Below, piece by piece: positions 15,899 to 22,859 of a stretch of 54,894 nt of DNA (position 1 is the first letter of the stretch; each line of letters begins with the position of its first letter). Origin of the DNA: Candidatus Anammoximicrobium sp. GTDB lineage: Bacteria > Planctomycetota > Planctomycetia > Pirellulales > Pirellulaceae. Under the pieces are notes generated by a model. The model saw only the letters and a program-made list of their open reading frames with translations, was not told the DNA's origin and made no database searches. The DNA lies in the NCBI GenBank assembly GCA_012515235.1, contig JAAYYU010000331.1:1-54894 (forward strand). Reading direction: 5' to 3'. The position numbers and the translations under genes were made by a program.

Positions 15899-17231
15899 GC
15901 GCAGTTATACAATTCTGGTCGTCGACGACGAAGCGTCGCAGCGGGAACTGCTGGGCGGATTCGCCGCGCGGCTCGGCTACCGCGTCCGCGAAGCCGCCTC
16001 CGGTGAAGACGCCTTGGAGTCGATCCAGCGGGAGCCGCCGGATCTGGTCTTGCTGGACGTCCGGCTGCCGGGCATCAGCGGCATCGAGACGCTGGGCCGC
16101 CTGCGCCAGTTCGCGCCGGATCTGCCCGTGCTGTTGATCACCGCGTTTGCCGATTTGCGGCAGGCGGTGGCGGCGATGAAAGGCGGGGCGGAGGACTATC
16201 TGGCCAAGCCGGTGGACCTGGATGAACTGCGGGCGGCGATGGCCGACGCCTTGGGCGCTGCGGCGGCGGGACGGCCGGAGGCCGATCCGGACACGCCTCC
16301 CCTGCCGCCCGATCTGGTCTGCGAAAGTCCGGCCATGCGGCGGCTGGTCGCTACGATTGCCGTGGTCGCGCCGTCCAAAGCACCGGTGCTGATCACCGGC
16401 GAAAGCGGCACCGGCAAGGAGGTGCTGGCGCGGCTGATCCACGCCTGGAGTGCGCAGCCGGACGGTCCGCTGGTCGCCGCCAACTGTGCCAGCCTTCCGG
16501 ACTCGCTGATCGAAAGCGAGCTGTTCGGGCACACCAAGGGCGCCTTTACCGGAGCTTCGGAAACGCGGCAGGGCTTCTTCCGCGCCGCGCACGGCGGGAC
16601 TTTGTTCCTGGACGAGATCGCGGAACTGCCGTTGCACCTGCAGCCCAAACTGCTGCGGGCGTTGGAGACCGGCCAGATCATGCCGGTCGGCAGCGACCGC
16701 CCGGTGGCGGTGGACACGCGGTTGATCGCCGCCACCAACCGGGACTTGGAAAAGGAAGTGGCCGAGGGCCGGTTCCGCGATGACCTGTACTACCGGATCA
16801 ACGTCGTGGAGTTGGCGATTCAGCCGCTGTGCGAACGCCGCGAAGACATCACGCCCCTGGCGCGGCATTTCGCCGGCGAGTTCTCCGGCGGCCCCGTGCG
16901 GCTGTCCCCGCAAGCCATGAACTGTCTGCTGGCGTACCCCTGGTCCGGCAACGTCCGTGAACTGCGGAATGCCATCCAGCGCGCGTGCCTGCTGTCTCGC
17001 GGCGACGTGATCCTGCCCGAACACCTGCCGCCCAAGATCGCAGTGCTGGCGGCCCACCAGTCCGGCGCCCCGGAGGAATCTCGCGGACGCCTGTCCCAGG
17101 TCGAACGGGCGACCATTCTGGCCACGCTCCAGGAGTGCGGCGGCAATCGTACGCAAGCCGCCAAGAAGCTCGGCATCAGCCGCCGGGCGCTGATCTACAA
17201 AATCCGCGACATCGAGACGCCCGACGTCTAA
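15891..17231 (+). CDS. NtrC-family sigma-54-dependent response regulator (ZraR-like)
   Basis: ATG 15891, overlapping the kinase stop; 446 aa. The receiver domain (about 6-120) has the phospho-acceptor in VLLDVRLPG (Asp56). The AAA+ domain has Walker A GESGTGKE (170-177), the sigma-54 contact loop GAFTGA (217-222) and Walker B GGTLFLDEI. The C-terminus is a Fis-type helix-turn-helix (NRTQAAKKLGISRRALIYKI). It therefore activates sigma-54 promoters. Two such promoters lie just upstream in its own locus, which suggests autoregulation as known for zraPSR. Other targets in the window are not evident. Confidence 0.95.
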   Translation: MSERSYTILVVDDEASQRELLGGFAARLGYRVREAASGEDALESIQREPPDLVLLDVRLPGISGIETLGRLRQFAPDLPVLLITAFADLRQAVAAMKGGAEDYLAKPVDLDELRAAMADALGAAAAGRPEADPDTPPLPPDLVCESPAMRRLVATIAVVAPSKAPVLITGESGTGKEVLARLIHAWSAQPDGPLVAANCASLPDSLIESELFGHTKGAFTGASETRQGFFRAAHGGTLFLDEIAELPLHLQPKLLRALETGQIMPVGSDRPVAVDTRLIAATNRDLEKEVAEGRFRDDLYYRINVVELAIQPLCERREDITPLARHFAGEFSGGPVRLSPQAMNCLLAYPWSGNVRELRNAIQRACLLSRGDVILPEHLPPKIAVLAAHQSGAPEESRGRLSQVERATILATLQECGGNRTQAAKKLGISRRALIYKIRDIETPDV

Positions 17232-17332
17232 CTCCAGGGCCCCAGTCCGCCACGCGCATCTTCTGAACATCGCAACGGGCTATCCGCAGCCAGCGTCCAT
17301 TTGACCTGGATCAATTTCTTTTCCCGCCATGC

Positions 17333-17360
17333 TTGACGCCGCCCCGGCACGCCCGATAAT
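17333..17360 (+). promoter_or_regulatory. Sigma-70-type promoter of the cytochrome operon
   Basis: TTGACG (17333-17338) and GATAAT (17355-17360) are separated by 16 bp, about 100 bp before the first gene of the operon. Confidence 0.5.
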
Positions 17361-17461
17361 GCCCTTCAACTCTGCAACGAAGAAGGCCGAGTTGACGGCA
17401 TGCGGTCTGCCGGGGGTGGCGGGCCGGTTCCCGTTGTTCTCCTCGACGTTGGAATCGCAAC

Positions 17462-18142
17462 ATGACCCAACCCATTGGATCGGCGGCCAACCGCGCGCGG
17501 GCTTTTTGGGTACCTGCCGTCCTGTTTCTTTGTGCTGCGGTCTTGGTGCTGAACCCCCTGCCTTTTGTCTCGCCGGTTGTGCCCGCTTCTCCGATCGCCG
17601 CCTGGGTCACCGATCCAACGCCGGTGGAGCGGCCGAAGTTGCGGCCGGAGTACACGGTGGCCGTGTTCGACTATCGTTGCAGCGATTGTCATCGGATCAT
17701 TCCGTCGCCGGCGGAGACCGATCGGCGGCTGACCCAGCATCGGGAAATCGAACTCGTGCATGGGATCAATACCCGCTGTTTCAACTGCCACCACCGCACG
17801 AACCGCGATGCGTTTGCGGACGACGCCGGCGACGAGATTCCCTGGGACCAGCCTCAACGGCTGTGCGCCAAGTGTCATGGGCCCGTGTATCGCGACTGGC
17901 AGCACGGTTCGCACGGGCGGACCAACGGTTATTGGGACAGTGCGCAGGGCCCACAGACGCGGCGGAAGTGCATTGAGTGCCACAATCCGCACCGTCCGAC
18001 GTTCCGGCCGATGCATCCGGCGCCGGGACCGAATACGTTACGGATGGGACCGCAAGATCACTCCGCCCACGCGGAAGTTCACGACCCACTCAGGCTGAAA
18101 CGGACGGCAGGCCATCACGGCGAGCCTGCCGCGCATCAGTGA
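17462..18142 (+). CDS. Tetrahaem c-type cytochrome
   Basis: ATG 17462; 226 aa. One N-terminal membrane helix (about 14-32, FWVPAVLFLCAAVLVL) serves as signal anchor. Four haem c sites follow: CSDCH (73), CFNCHH (106), CAKCH (135) and CIECH (170), with extra His residues for bis-His ligation (for example HREIELVHG and WQHGSHG). The periplasmic protein should shuttle electrons between the quinol module coded next (Fe-S and NrfD-like subunits) and the octahaem enzyme at the end of the operon, the place NrfB takes in nrfABCD. The last 40 residues are polar and less ordered. Spacing to the next gene is 13 bp. Confidence 0.85.
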   Translation: MTQPIGSAANRARAFWVPAVLFLCAAVLVLNPLPFVSPVVPASPIAAWVTDPTPVERPKLRPEYTVAVFDYRCSDCHRIIPSPAETDRRLTQHREIELVHGINTRCFNCHHRTNRDAFADDAGDEIPWDQPQRLCAKCHGPVYRDWQHGSHGRTNGYWDSAQGPQTRRKCIECHNPHRPTFRPMHPAPGPNTLRMGPQDHSAHAEVHDPLRLKRTAGHHGEPAAHQ

Positions 18143-18155
18143 GGAACAGTGACGT

Positions 18156-19175
18156 ATGGCCGATCTTCACGCACGGACCGAGTCCGACCAGACGCCGGCC
18201 GCCGCCGCGCCGGAGTTGACCAGGCGGAATTTTCTGTCGCAGGGGGCCGCCGCGCTGGCCGGGGTCACCGCCGTAGCTGCCGCCGTCTCGCCGTTGCGGC
18301 ACCTGAGCGCGGAGCACGTCCCGAACCTCGACGAGTTCCTGCAGAAGCATTACAAGGAGATGACGGCGGAGGACAAGCAGCGCGTCTTCGCGCGCATCAG
18401 CCAGGAAGTCCAGCAGCGGCACCAGGTCCAAGCCAGGCTCTCCGACCCGCCGCCGCTGGACGGCGTCGAGTATGTCTACGGCCTGAATCTCAGTCGGTGT
18501 ATCGGTTGCCGCAAGTGCGTCCACGCCTGTGTCGAGGAGAACAACCAGTCCCGCTCGCCGGAAATCCAATACATCCGCGTGCTGGAGATGGAAAAGGGCA
18601 GCATCGATCTGGAGACGGCGGACCACCATTACGACCCCGCATCGGTGCCGAATCCGGACAAGTACTACATGCCGGTCCAGTGCCACCAATGCGCCAACCC
18701 GCCGTGCGTCAAGGTCTGCCCGGTCGAGGCCACGTGGCAGGAGCCGGACGGGATCGTGGTGATCGACTACGACTGGTGCATCGGCTGCCGTTACTGCGAG
18801 GCCGCCTGTCCGTACTGGGCCCGCCGCTTCAACTTTGCCGATCCCCAGATTCCCTCGGACAAGCTGAACCCGAACATGGCCTATCTGTCTAACCGTCCGC
18901 GGGAGCGGGGCGTGATGGAGAAATGCACGTTCTGCCTGCAGCGGACGCGCGTCGGCCGCATGCCGGCGTGCCTGGAGGTCTGCCCCACCGGTTCCCGCAA
19001 GTTCGGCAACGTGCTGGACCCGAACAGCGAAGTGGCGTACATCTTGCAGCACAAGCGGGTGTTTGTGCTCAAAGAAGACGTGGGCACGATCCCCCGGTTC
19101 TTCTACTACTTTGACGAGCGCGGCGGCCGGTATCGCGAACCGGTGGCCTCGCCGGACGTGGGAGGTGAGGCATGA
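18156..19175 (+). CDS. DsrO/NrfC/HybA-like four-cluster [4Fe-4S] protein
   Basis: ATG 18156; 339 aa. A Tat-type signal TRRNFLSQGAAALAG starts near residue 22. Four cysteine groups follow: CIGCRKCVHAC, CHQCANPPCVKVCP, CIGCRYCEAACP, and CTFCLQR...ACLEVCP, enough for four [4Fe-4S] clusters. This is the electron-wire subunit of complexes with an NrfD-type membrane partner, located outside the cytoplasmic membrane. The stop overlaps the NrfD-like start (ATGA), so the two are coupled. It should pass electrons between the quinone site of the NrfD-like subunit and the haem proteins. Confidence 0.92.
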   Translation: MADLHARTESDQTPAAAAPELTRRNFLSQGAAALAGVTAVAAAVSPLRHLSAEHVPNLDEFLQKHYKEMTAEDKQRVFARISQEVQQRHQVQARLSDPPPLDGVEYVYGLNLSRCIGCRKCVHACVEENNQSRSPEIQYIRVLEMEKGSIDLETADHHYDPASVPNPDKYYMPVQCHQCANPPCVKVCPVEATWQEPDGIVVIDYDWCIGCRYCEAACPYWARRFNFADPQIPSDKLNPNMAYLSNRPRERGVMEKCTFCLQRTRVGRMPACLEVCPTGSRKFGNVLDPNSEVAYILQHKRVFVLKEDVGTIPRFFYYFDERGGRYREPVASPDVGGEA

Positions 19176-20398
19176 AGAAATACCTCACCTTCTTGTGGGA
19201 TTGCTTCCGGCTGAGTTTCGTCGGCGACTGGCGGTACCACCTCTGGATGACCCTGTTGACGGTCGTGACCTTGGCCGGTTTGTACGCCTACTGCCAGCAA
19301 CTGGTGCATGGGCTGGTCGCTACGGGCATGACGGACCAGGTCTCGTGGGGACTGTACATCGCCAATTTCACGTACCTGGTCGGGTTGGCGGCGGCGGCCG
19401 CGATGCTCGTGATTCCGGTTTACGTCTACCGCAATTTGCACCTGCACGACGTGGTCATTTTCGGCGAATTGTTGGCCGTGGCGGTGATCTTGATGTGCCT
19501 GTTATTTGTCACCGTGGACCTGGGGCGTCCCGACCGCTTCATGCACTTGTTCCTGCGGTTCAATTTTCCCATGTCGATGCTGACCTGGGACGTAATTGCG
19601 CTGAACGGTTATCTGGTGTTGAATCTGCACATCTGCGGCTACCTGATTTACTGTGCCTATTGCGGGCGGCAGCCGTCGGCGGTGTTTTACGTGCCGTTCG
19701 TGTTTGTGGCGATCGCCTGGGCGGTGAGCATTCACACGGTCACAGCCTTTTTGTACGTCGGCCTGGGCGGCCGTCCCTTCTGGAATTCGGCGATTATTGC
19801 GCCTCGTTTCCTGGCCAGTGCCTTTGCGGCCGGGCCCGCGTTCATCATTCTGACGCTGCAGATCGTGCGGCGGTACACGTCGCACCAGGTCAGCGACGAC
19901 GCGCTGTTGACGCTGCGGCGGATTGTCCAAGTGGCCTTGCTGATCAATCTGTTTCTGCTGGTCTGCGAGTTGTTCACGGAATTCTATACCGATTCCGCCC
20001 ACGTCGCGTCCGCCCGCTATCTGTATTTCGGACTGGGCGGACAAAACGCCTTGGTGCCGTGGATCTGGACTGCGGTCGGCATGAACGTGGTGGCGACGAC
20101 GTGTTTCATGCTGCCCGCGTCGCGCTCGCTAGGCACCTTGAACGCCGCGTGCGTTCTGGCCATCGTGGCGATCTGGATCGAGAAGGGAATGGGGCTGATC
20201 GTGCCCGCGTTCATCCCCACGCCGCTGGGCGAAATCGTCGAATACACGCCGACGCTGCATGAGGTCTTGATCTGCTTGGGGATCTGGGCCTTTGGGCTGT
20301 TGGTCTACACCATTTTTGTCCGCGTCTCCGTGCCCGTCCTGGCGGGCCAGATCACTTACGAAAACAGACGACCTCGCGAGGGAGCAAGAGTGCCATGA
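19172..20398 (+). CDS. NrfD/PsrC-family quinone-reactive membrane subunit
   Basis: ATG 19172 overlaps the preceding stop; 408 aa with about nine to ten hydrophobic helices, among them VSWGLYIANFTYLVGLAAAA, ELLAVAVILMCLLFVTVDLG and VALLINLFLLVCELF. VDLGRPDRFMHLFLR is a typical NrfD/DsrP motif. The protein oxidises or reduces membrane quinol and exchanges electrons with the partner Fe-S protein. The next gene starts within its stop codon (ATGA), so three genes are tightly coupled. Confidence 0.92.
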   Translation: MKKYLTFLWDCFRLSFVGDWRYHLWMTLLTVVTLAGLYAYCQQLVHGLVATGMTDQVSWGLYIANFTYLVGLAAAAAMLVIPVYVYRNLHLHDVVIFGELLAVAVILMCLLFVTVDLGRPDRFMHLFLRFNFPMSMLTWDVIALNGYLVLNLHICGYLIYCAYCGRQPSAVFYVPFVFVAIAWAVSIHTVTAFLYVGLGGRPFWNSAIIAPRFLASAFAAGPAFIILTLQIVRRYTSHQVSDDALLTLRRIVQVALLINLFLLVCELFTEFYTDSAHVASARYLYFGLGGQNALVPWIWTAVGMNVVATTCFMLPASRSLGTLNAACVLAIVAIWIEKGMGLIVPAFIPTPLGEIVEYTPTLHEVLICLGIWAFGLLVYTIFVRVSVPVLAGQITYENRRPREGARVP

Positions 20399-21900
20399 AC
20401 CGACGTCCTGCATCGAACGCCAAGTCCTGGGTCTTCGTCGCCGTGCTGTGTGGCTCGGTCTTTGTCCCGCAGCGTGCCGTCCGCGCCCAGGCTTGGGGGC
20501 TGCCCGAGATGTCCAAGGAGACCAAGGCCTGCGTCGATTGTCACAAGCTGGAAAACACCCCGATTTACCAGCAGTGGGGCGACAGCAAGCACTTCCGGGC
20601 CAACGTCGGCTGCTACGAGTGCCACATGGCCAAAGAGGGCGAGCCGGACGCCTTCCAGCACGAAGGCCAGTGGATCGCCACGATCGTCTCGCCCAAGGAC
20701 TGCACCCGCTGCCACGCCAAGGAAGGGGCGGAATTCGCCGGTTCGCACCATTCCAAGGGCGCTCGCATCCTGGGCTCGCTGGACAACGTCCTGGCGGAGA
20801 TCGTCGAGGGCAACCAGGGCCTGGTGACGCCCTCGTTCCAGAAGGGCCTCAGCGCGGCCGCCGTCAACGGCTGCTGGCAATGCCACGGGACGGAAGTCAA
20901 GGTGCTGCCGGGCGGCAAGCTGGATCCGGCTACCTGGCCCAACACGGGCATCGGGCGGATCAATCCGGACGGCTCGGAAGGCTCCTGCTCGGCCTGCCAC
21001 AGCCGGCACTCCTTCTCCGCTTACCAGGCCCGCCATCCGGACAACTGCGGCAAGTGCCACATGGGTCCGGATCATCCGCAGATGGAGATCTACTACGAAT
21101 CCAAGCACGGCATCGCTTTCCGCGCCTTCAAGGACGAACTGAACATGCACTCGCCCAAGTGGGTCGTCGGCGAGGACTATCACCGGGCTCCCACGTGCGC
21201 CACGTGCCACATGAGCGCCACGCCGCCGCGGCCGGCCACCAAGGACCGCGCGGCCGTGGCGGGCATGGCCGTCACGCACGACGTGGGCATGCGAATCAGT
21301 TGGAACAACCGGCCTGCCATCTCCGTCCGGCCGGAGGTGAGCGACAAGAAGATGGGACTGGCAGGGGCGGAGATCAACTGGGAGACGCGGCGGAGCAGTA
21401 TGAAGAACGTCTGCCTGAACTGCCACGAGCGGCAGTGGGTCGACAACTTCTACGTCCAGTACGACGGCCTGATCGACCTGTACCACAAGAAGTTTGCCGA
21501 GCCTGGCACCGAGTTGTACAACCTGGCCAAGCCCCTGCTGAAACCGGCTGAGTTTTCCAACAAACTGGAATGGACGTGGTACGAGATCTGGCATCACGAA
21601 GGCCGCCGAGCCCGGCACGGCGCCTCGATGATGGGACCCGACTATACCCACTGGCACGGCACGTACGAAGTCGCCAAGCATTTCTACTCCAAGATGGTTC
21701 CCGAGCTGGAAGAGCTGATTCACAAGGGCAAGGCTTCCGAAGCCGCCGACAAGAAGGCGGCCGCCGAGGCCCTGGCCAAGAAGCTGGACGAAGTCCTGAA
21801 CTCGCCCAACCACCGTTGGTACCTGAACAAGATGGACCCGGCCGCCCAAGAGGAACGCAAGAAGCGTCAGGAAGAGTTCCTGCAGCGATACGGCAAGTAG
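20395..21900 (+). CDS. Octahaem cytochrome c of the hydroxylamine oxidoreductase (HAO) family
   Basis: ATG 20395; 501 aa with a signal peptide (to about residue 32). Eight CxxCH sites: 46, 73, 103, 160, 198, 218, 268 and 340. Family landmarks are CSACHSRHSFSAYQARHP, KCHMGPDHPQMEIYYESKHG, and near the end WHHEGRRARHGASMMGPDY with HWHGTYEVAKHFY. HAO-family enzymes oxidise hydroxylamine or hydrazine or, when the tyrosine that cross-links the catalytic P460 haem is missing, reduce nitrite or hydroxylamine. Tyr417 and Tyr424 are candidates for that residue but I cannot assign it without alignment. The pairing with a quinol module favours a reductive role. The C-terminal tail is charged (KKAAAEALAKK) and may be a docking helix. 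Confidence 0.88.
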   Translation: MNRRPASNAKSWVFVAVLCGSVFVPQRAVRAQAWGLPEMSKETKACVDCHKLENTPIYQQWGDSKHFRANVGCYECHMAKEGEPDAFQHEGQWIATIVSPKDCTRCHAKEGAEFAGSHHSKGARILGSLDNVLAEIVEGNQGLVTPSFQKGLSAAAVNGCWQCHGTEVKVLPGGKLDPATWPNTGIGRINPDGSEGSCSACHSRHSFSAYQARHPDNCGKCHMGPDHPQMEIYYESKHGIAFRAFKDELNMHSPKWVVGEDYHRAPTCATCHMSATPPRPATKDRAAVAGMAVTHDVGMRISWNNRPAISVRPEVSDKKMGLAGAEINWETRRSSMKNVCLNCHERQWVDNFYVQYDGLIDLYHKKFAEPGTELYNLAKPLLKPAEFSNKLEWTWYEIWHHEGRRARHGASMMGPDYTHWHGTYEVAKHFYSKMVPELEELIHKGKASEAADKKAAAEALAKKLDEVLNSPNHRWYLNKMDPAAQEERKKRQEEFLQRYGK

Positions 21901-21934
21901 CTCGCCGCGGCCAGCCTTCTCAAGCTGTCGTCAG

Positions 21935-22288
21935 TCAGACAGACAGGCTCAGAGAGCCATTTCTTTGTGACGGCAGCTGGGCAGGGAACAGGATCGGCGA
22001 GAAGAAGTCGGCGGACGATGACTCCCGTCCGTTTCGCTCGACGTTCCATGCAAAGAACCGTTCCAGCACTTCGTCGCGAGCTAGATCCTGATGTTCGGCA
22101 ACGTCCTTCAGAATCGCTGACCACGTGCCGATTCGCAACGGATCGTGGTCGCGAAGGGTGCTCGGATGTTCGCCGTTCTCGTTGGTGGTCAATCGCCTGT
22201 GCGAACCGGTTTGCCGCCGAACGGCAGAGCCCACTCGCAAGAGAGCTTGAGTGAGTTCTCGGCCGGAAAGGTCGCGCGGCAACTTCAC
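21935..22288 (-). CDS. hicA: HicA-like mRNA interferase toxin with extended tail
   Basis: The family part KLPRDLSGRELTQALLRVG, RQTGSHRRLTT and NHDPLRIG-like LRDHDPLRIGTWSAIL are diagnostic for HicA, including the TGSH histidine. I start at GTG 22288, which gives 117 aa; HicA is usually 60-90 aa, and here about 35 extra residues (WNVERNGRESS...) run on after the usual end, so an original stop may have been lost. No convincing ribosome site is visible and no HicB antitoxin is recognisable on either side. The surrounding DNA is rich in hairpin repeats and looks decayed, so the gene may be a remnant. Confidence 0.6.
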   Translation of the reverse strand: MKLPRDLSGRELTQALLRVGSAVRRQTGSHRRLTTNENGEHPSTLRDHDPLRIGTWSAILKDVAEHQDLARDEVLERFFAWNVERNGRESSSADFFSPILFPAQLPSQRNGSLSLSV

Positions 22289-22859
22289 GTCGCCAGCGTG
22301 TCGGCTGCGGTCAAAGAATCGATTGGCCGACCCCGCGTGCCGTGTAACCGCCACTGCTGTGCCCATCTCGCGGCACCTCGTTCCCAGGCTCTGCCTGGGA
22401 CGCCCTGTCTTTTCGGCTTTGCCGACCGGATGCGAGGCGGGTGCCTCGCGGACAGTGGGTTACGAGGCAGAGCCTCGTAACCAGGGGCTGTGTCAGAAGT
22501 TGCGCCTCGCGAAGTTCTGCAGAGCAGTGCGTGTGACCGCCCTCCGCTGATTCCTCAACGAGAAACAGGATTTCCGCCATCCCTTCGCTTCACATCGTTC
22601 ATCGCCTCCTCGCTTCACGACGAAATGCCGCCGCGTCGACGACTTGCAGCTCGCGTTCGGGACAACGAGTGAGATATCTGCGTCATCATCCAGCGTTCGC
22701 GCCAAGAGGCGAATCGGCTGGACCTTGTCTGCGGCGGGCAATTCTCGAACCTCTTGTCGAGACGGCTGGCCTTTTTCCAGGAGCAGTTGGCGGAGGGAGG
22801 AGAACGGCTTTCGATCCGTCCGGAACGGAGTGAACGCTGTTCTACGGCAAGTTGGTATG
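22289..22859. other. Decayed intergenic region with hairpin repeats
   Basis: No intact gene is visible. On the minus strand about 22673-22789 codes QLLLEKGQPSRQEVRELPAA followed by DKVQPIRLLARTLDDDADI, which looks like a small antitoxin of the type that precedes PIN or HicA genes, but start and end are not credible. Several perfect hairpins lie at 22379-22482 (listed separately). Confidence 0.35.
22379..22482. repeat. Cluster of three hairpins with AGGC-NNN-GCCT cores
   Basis: TTCCCAGGC-TCT-GCCTGGGA (about 22381-22400), GCGAGGC-GGGT-GCCTCGC (about 22432-22449) and GGTTACGAGGC-AGA-GCCTCGTAACC in two arms (about 22458-22482). A relative lies at 27591-27613. Confidence 0.8.

Noticed and set aside
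17345..17361. Sigma-54 promoter before the cytochrome operon (GGCACG...TGC)
   Set aside because: The GG-GC spacing is wrong (13 instead of 10 bases), while a sigma-70 pair overlaps the same place.
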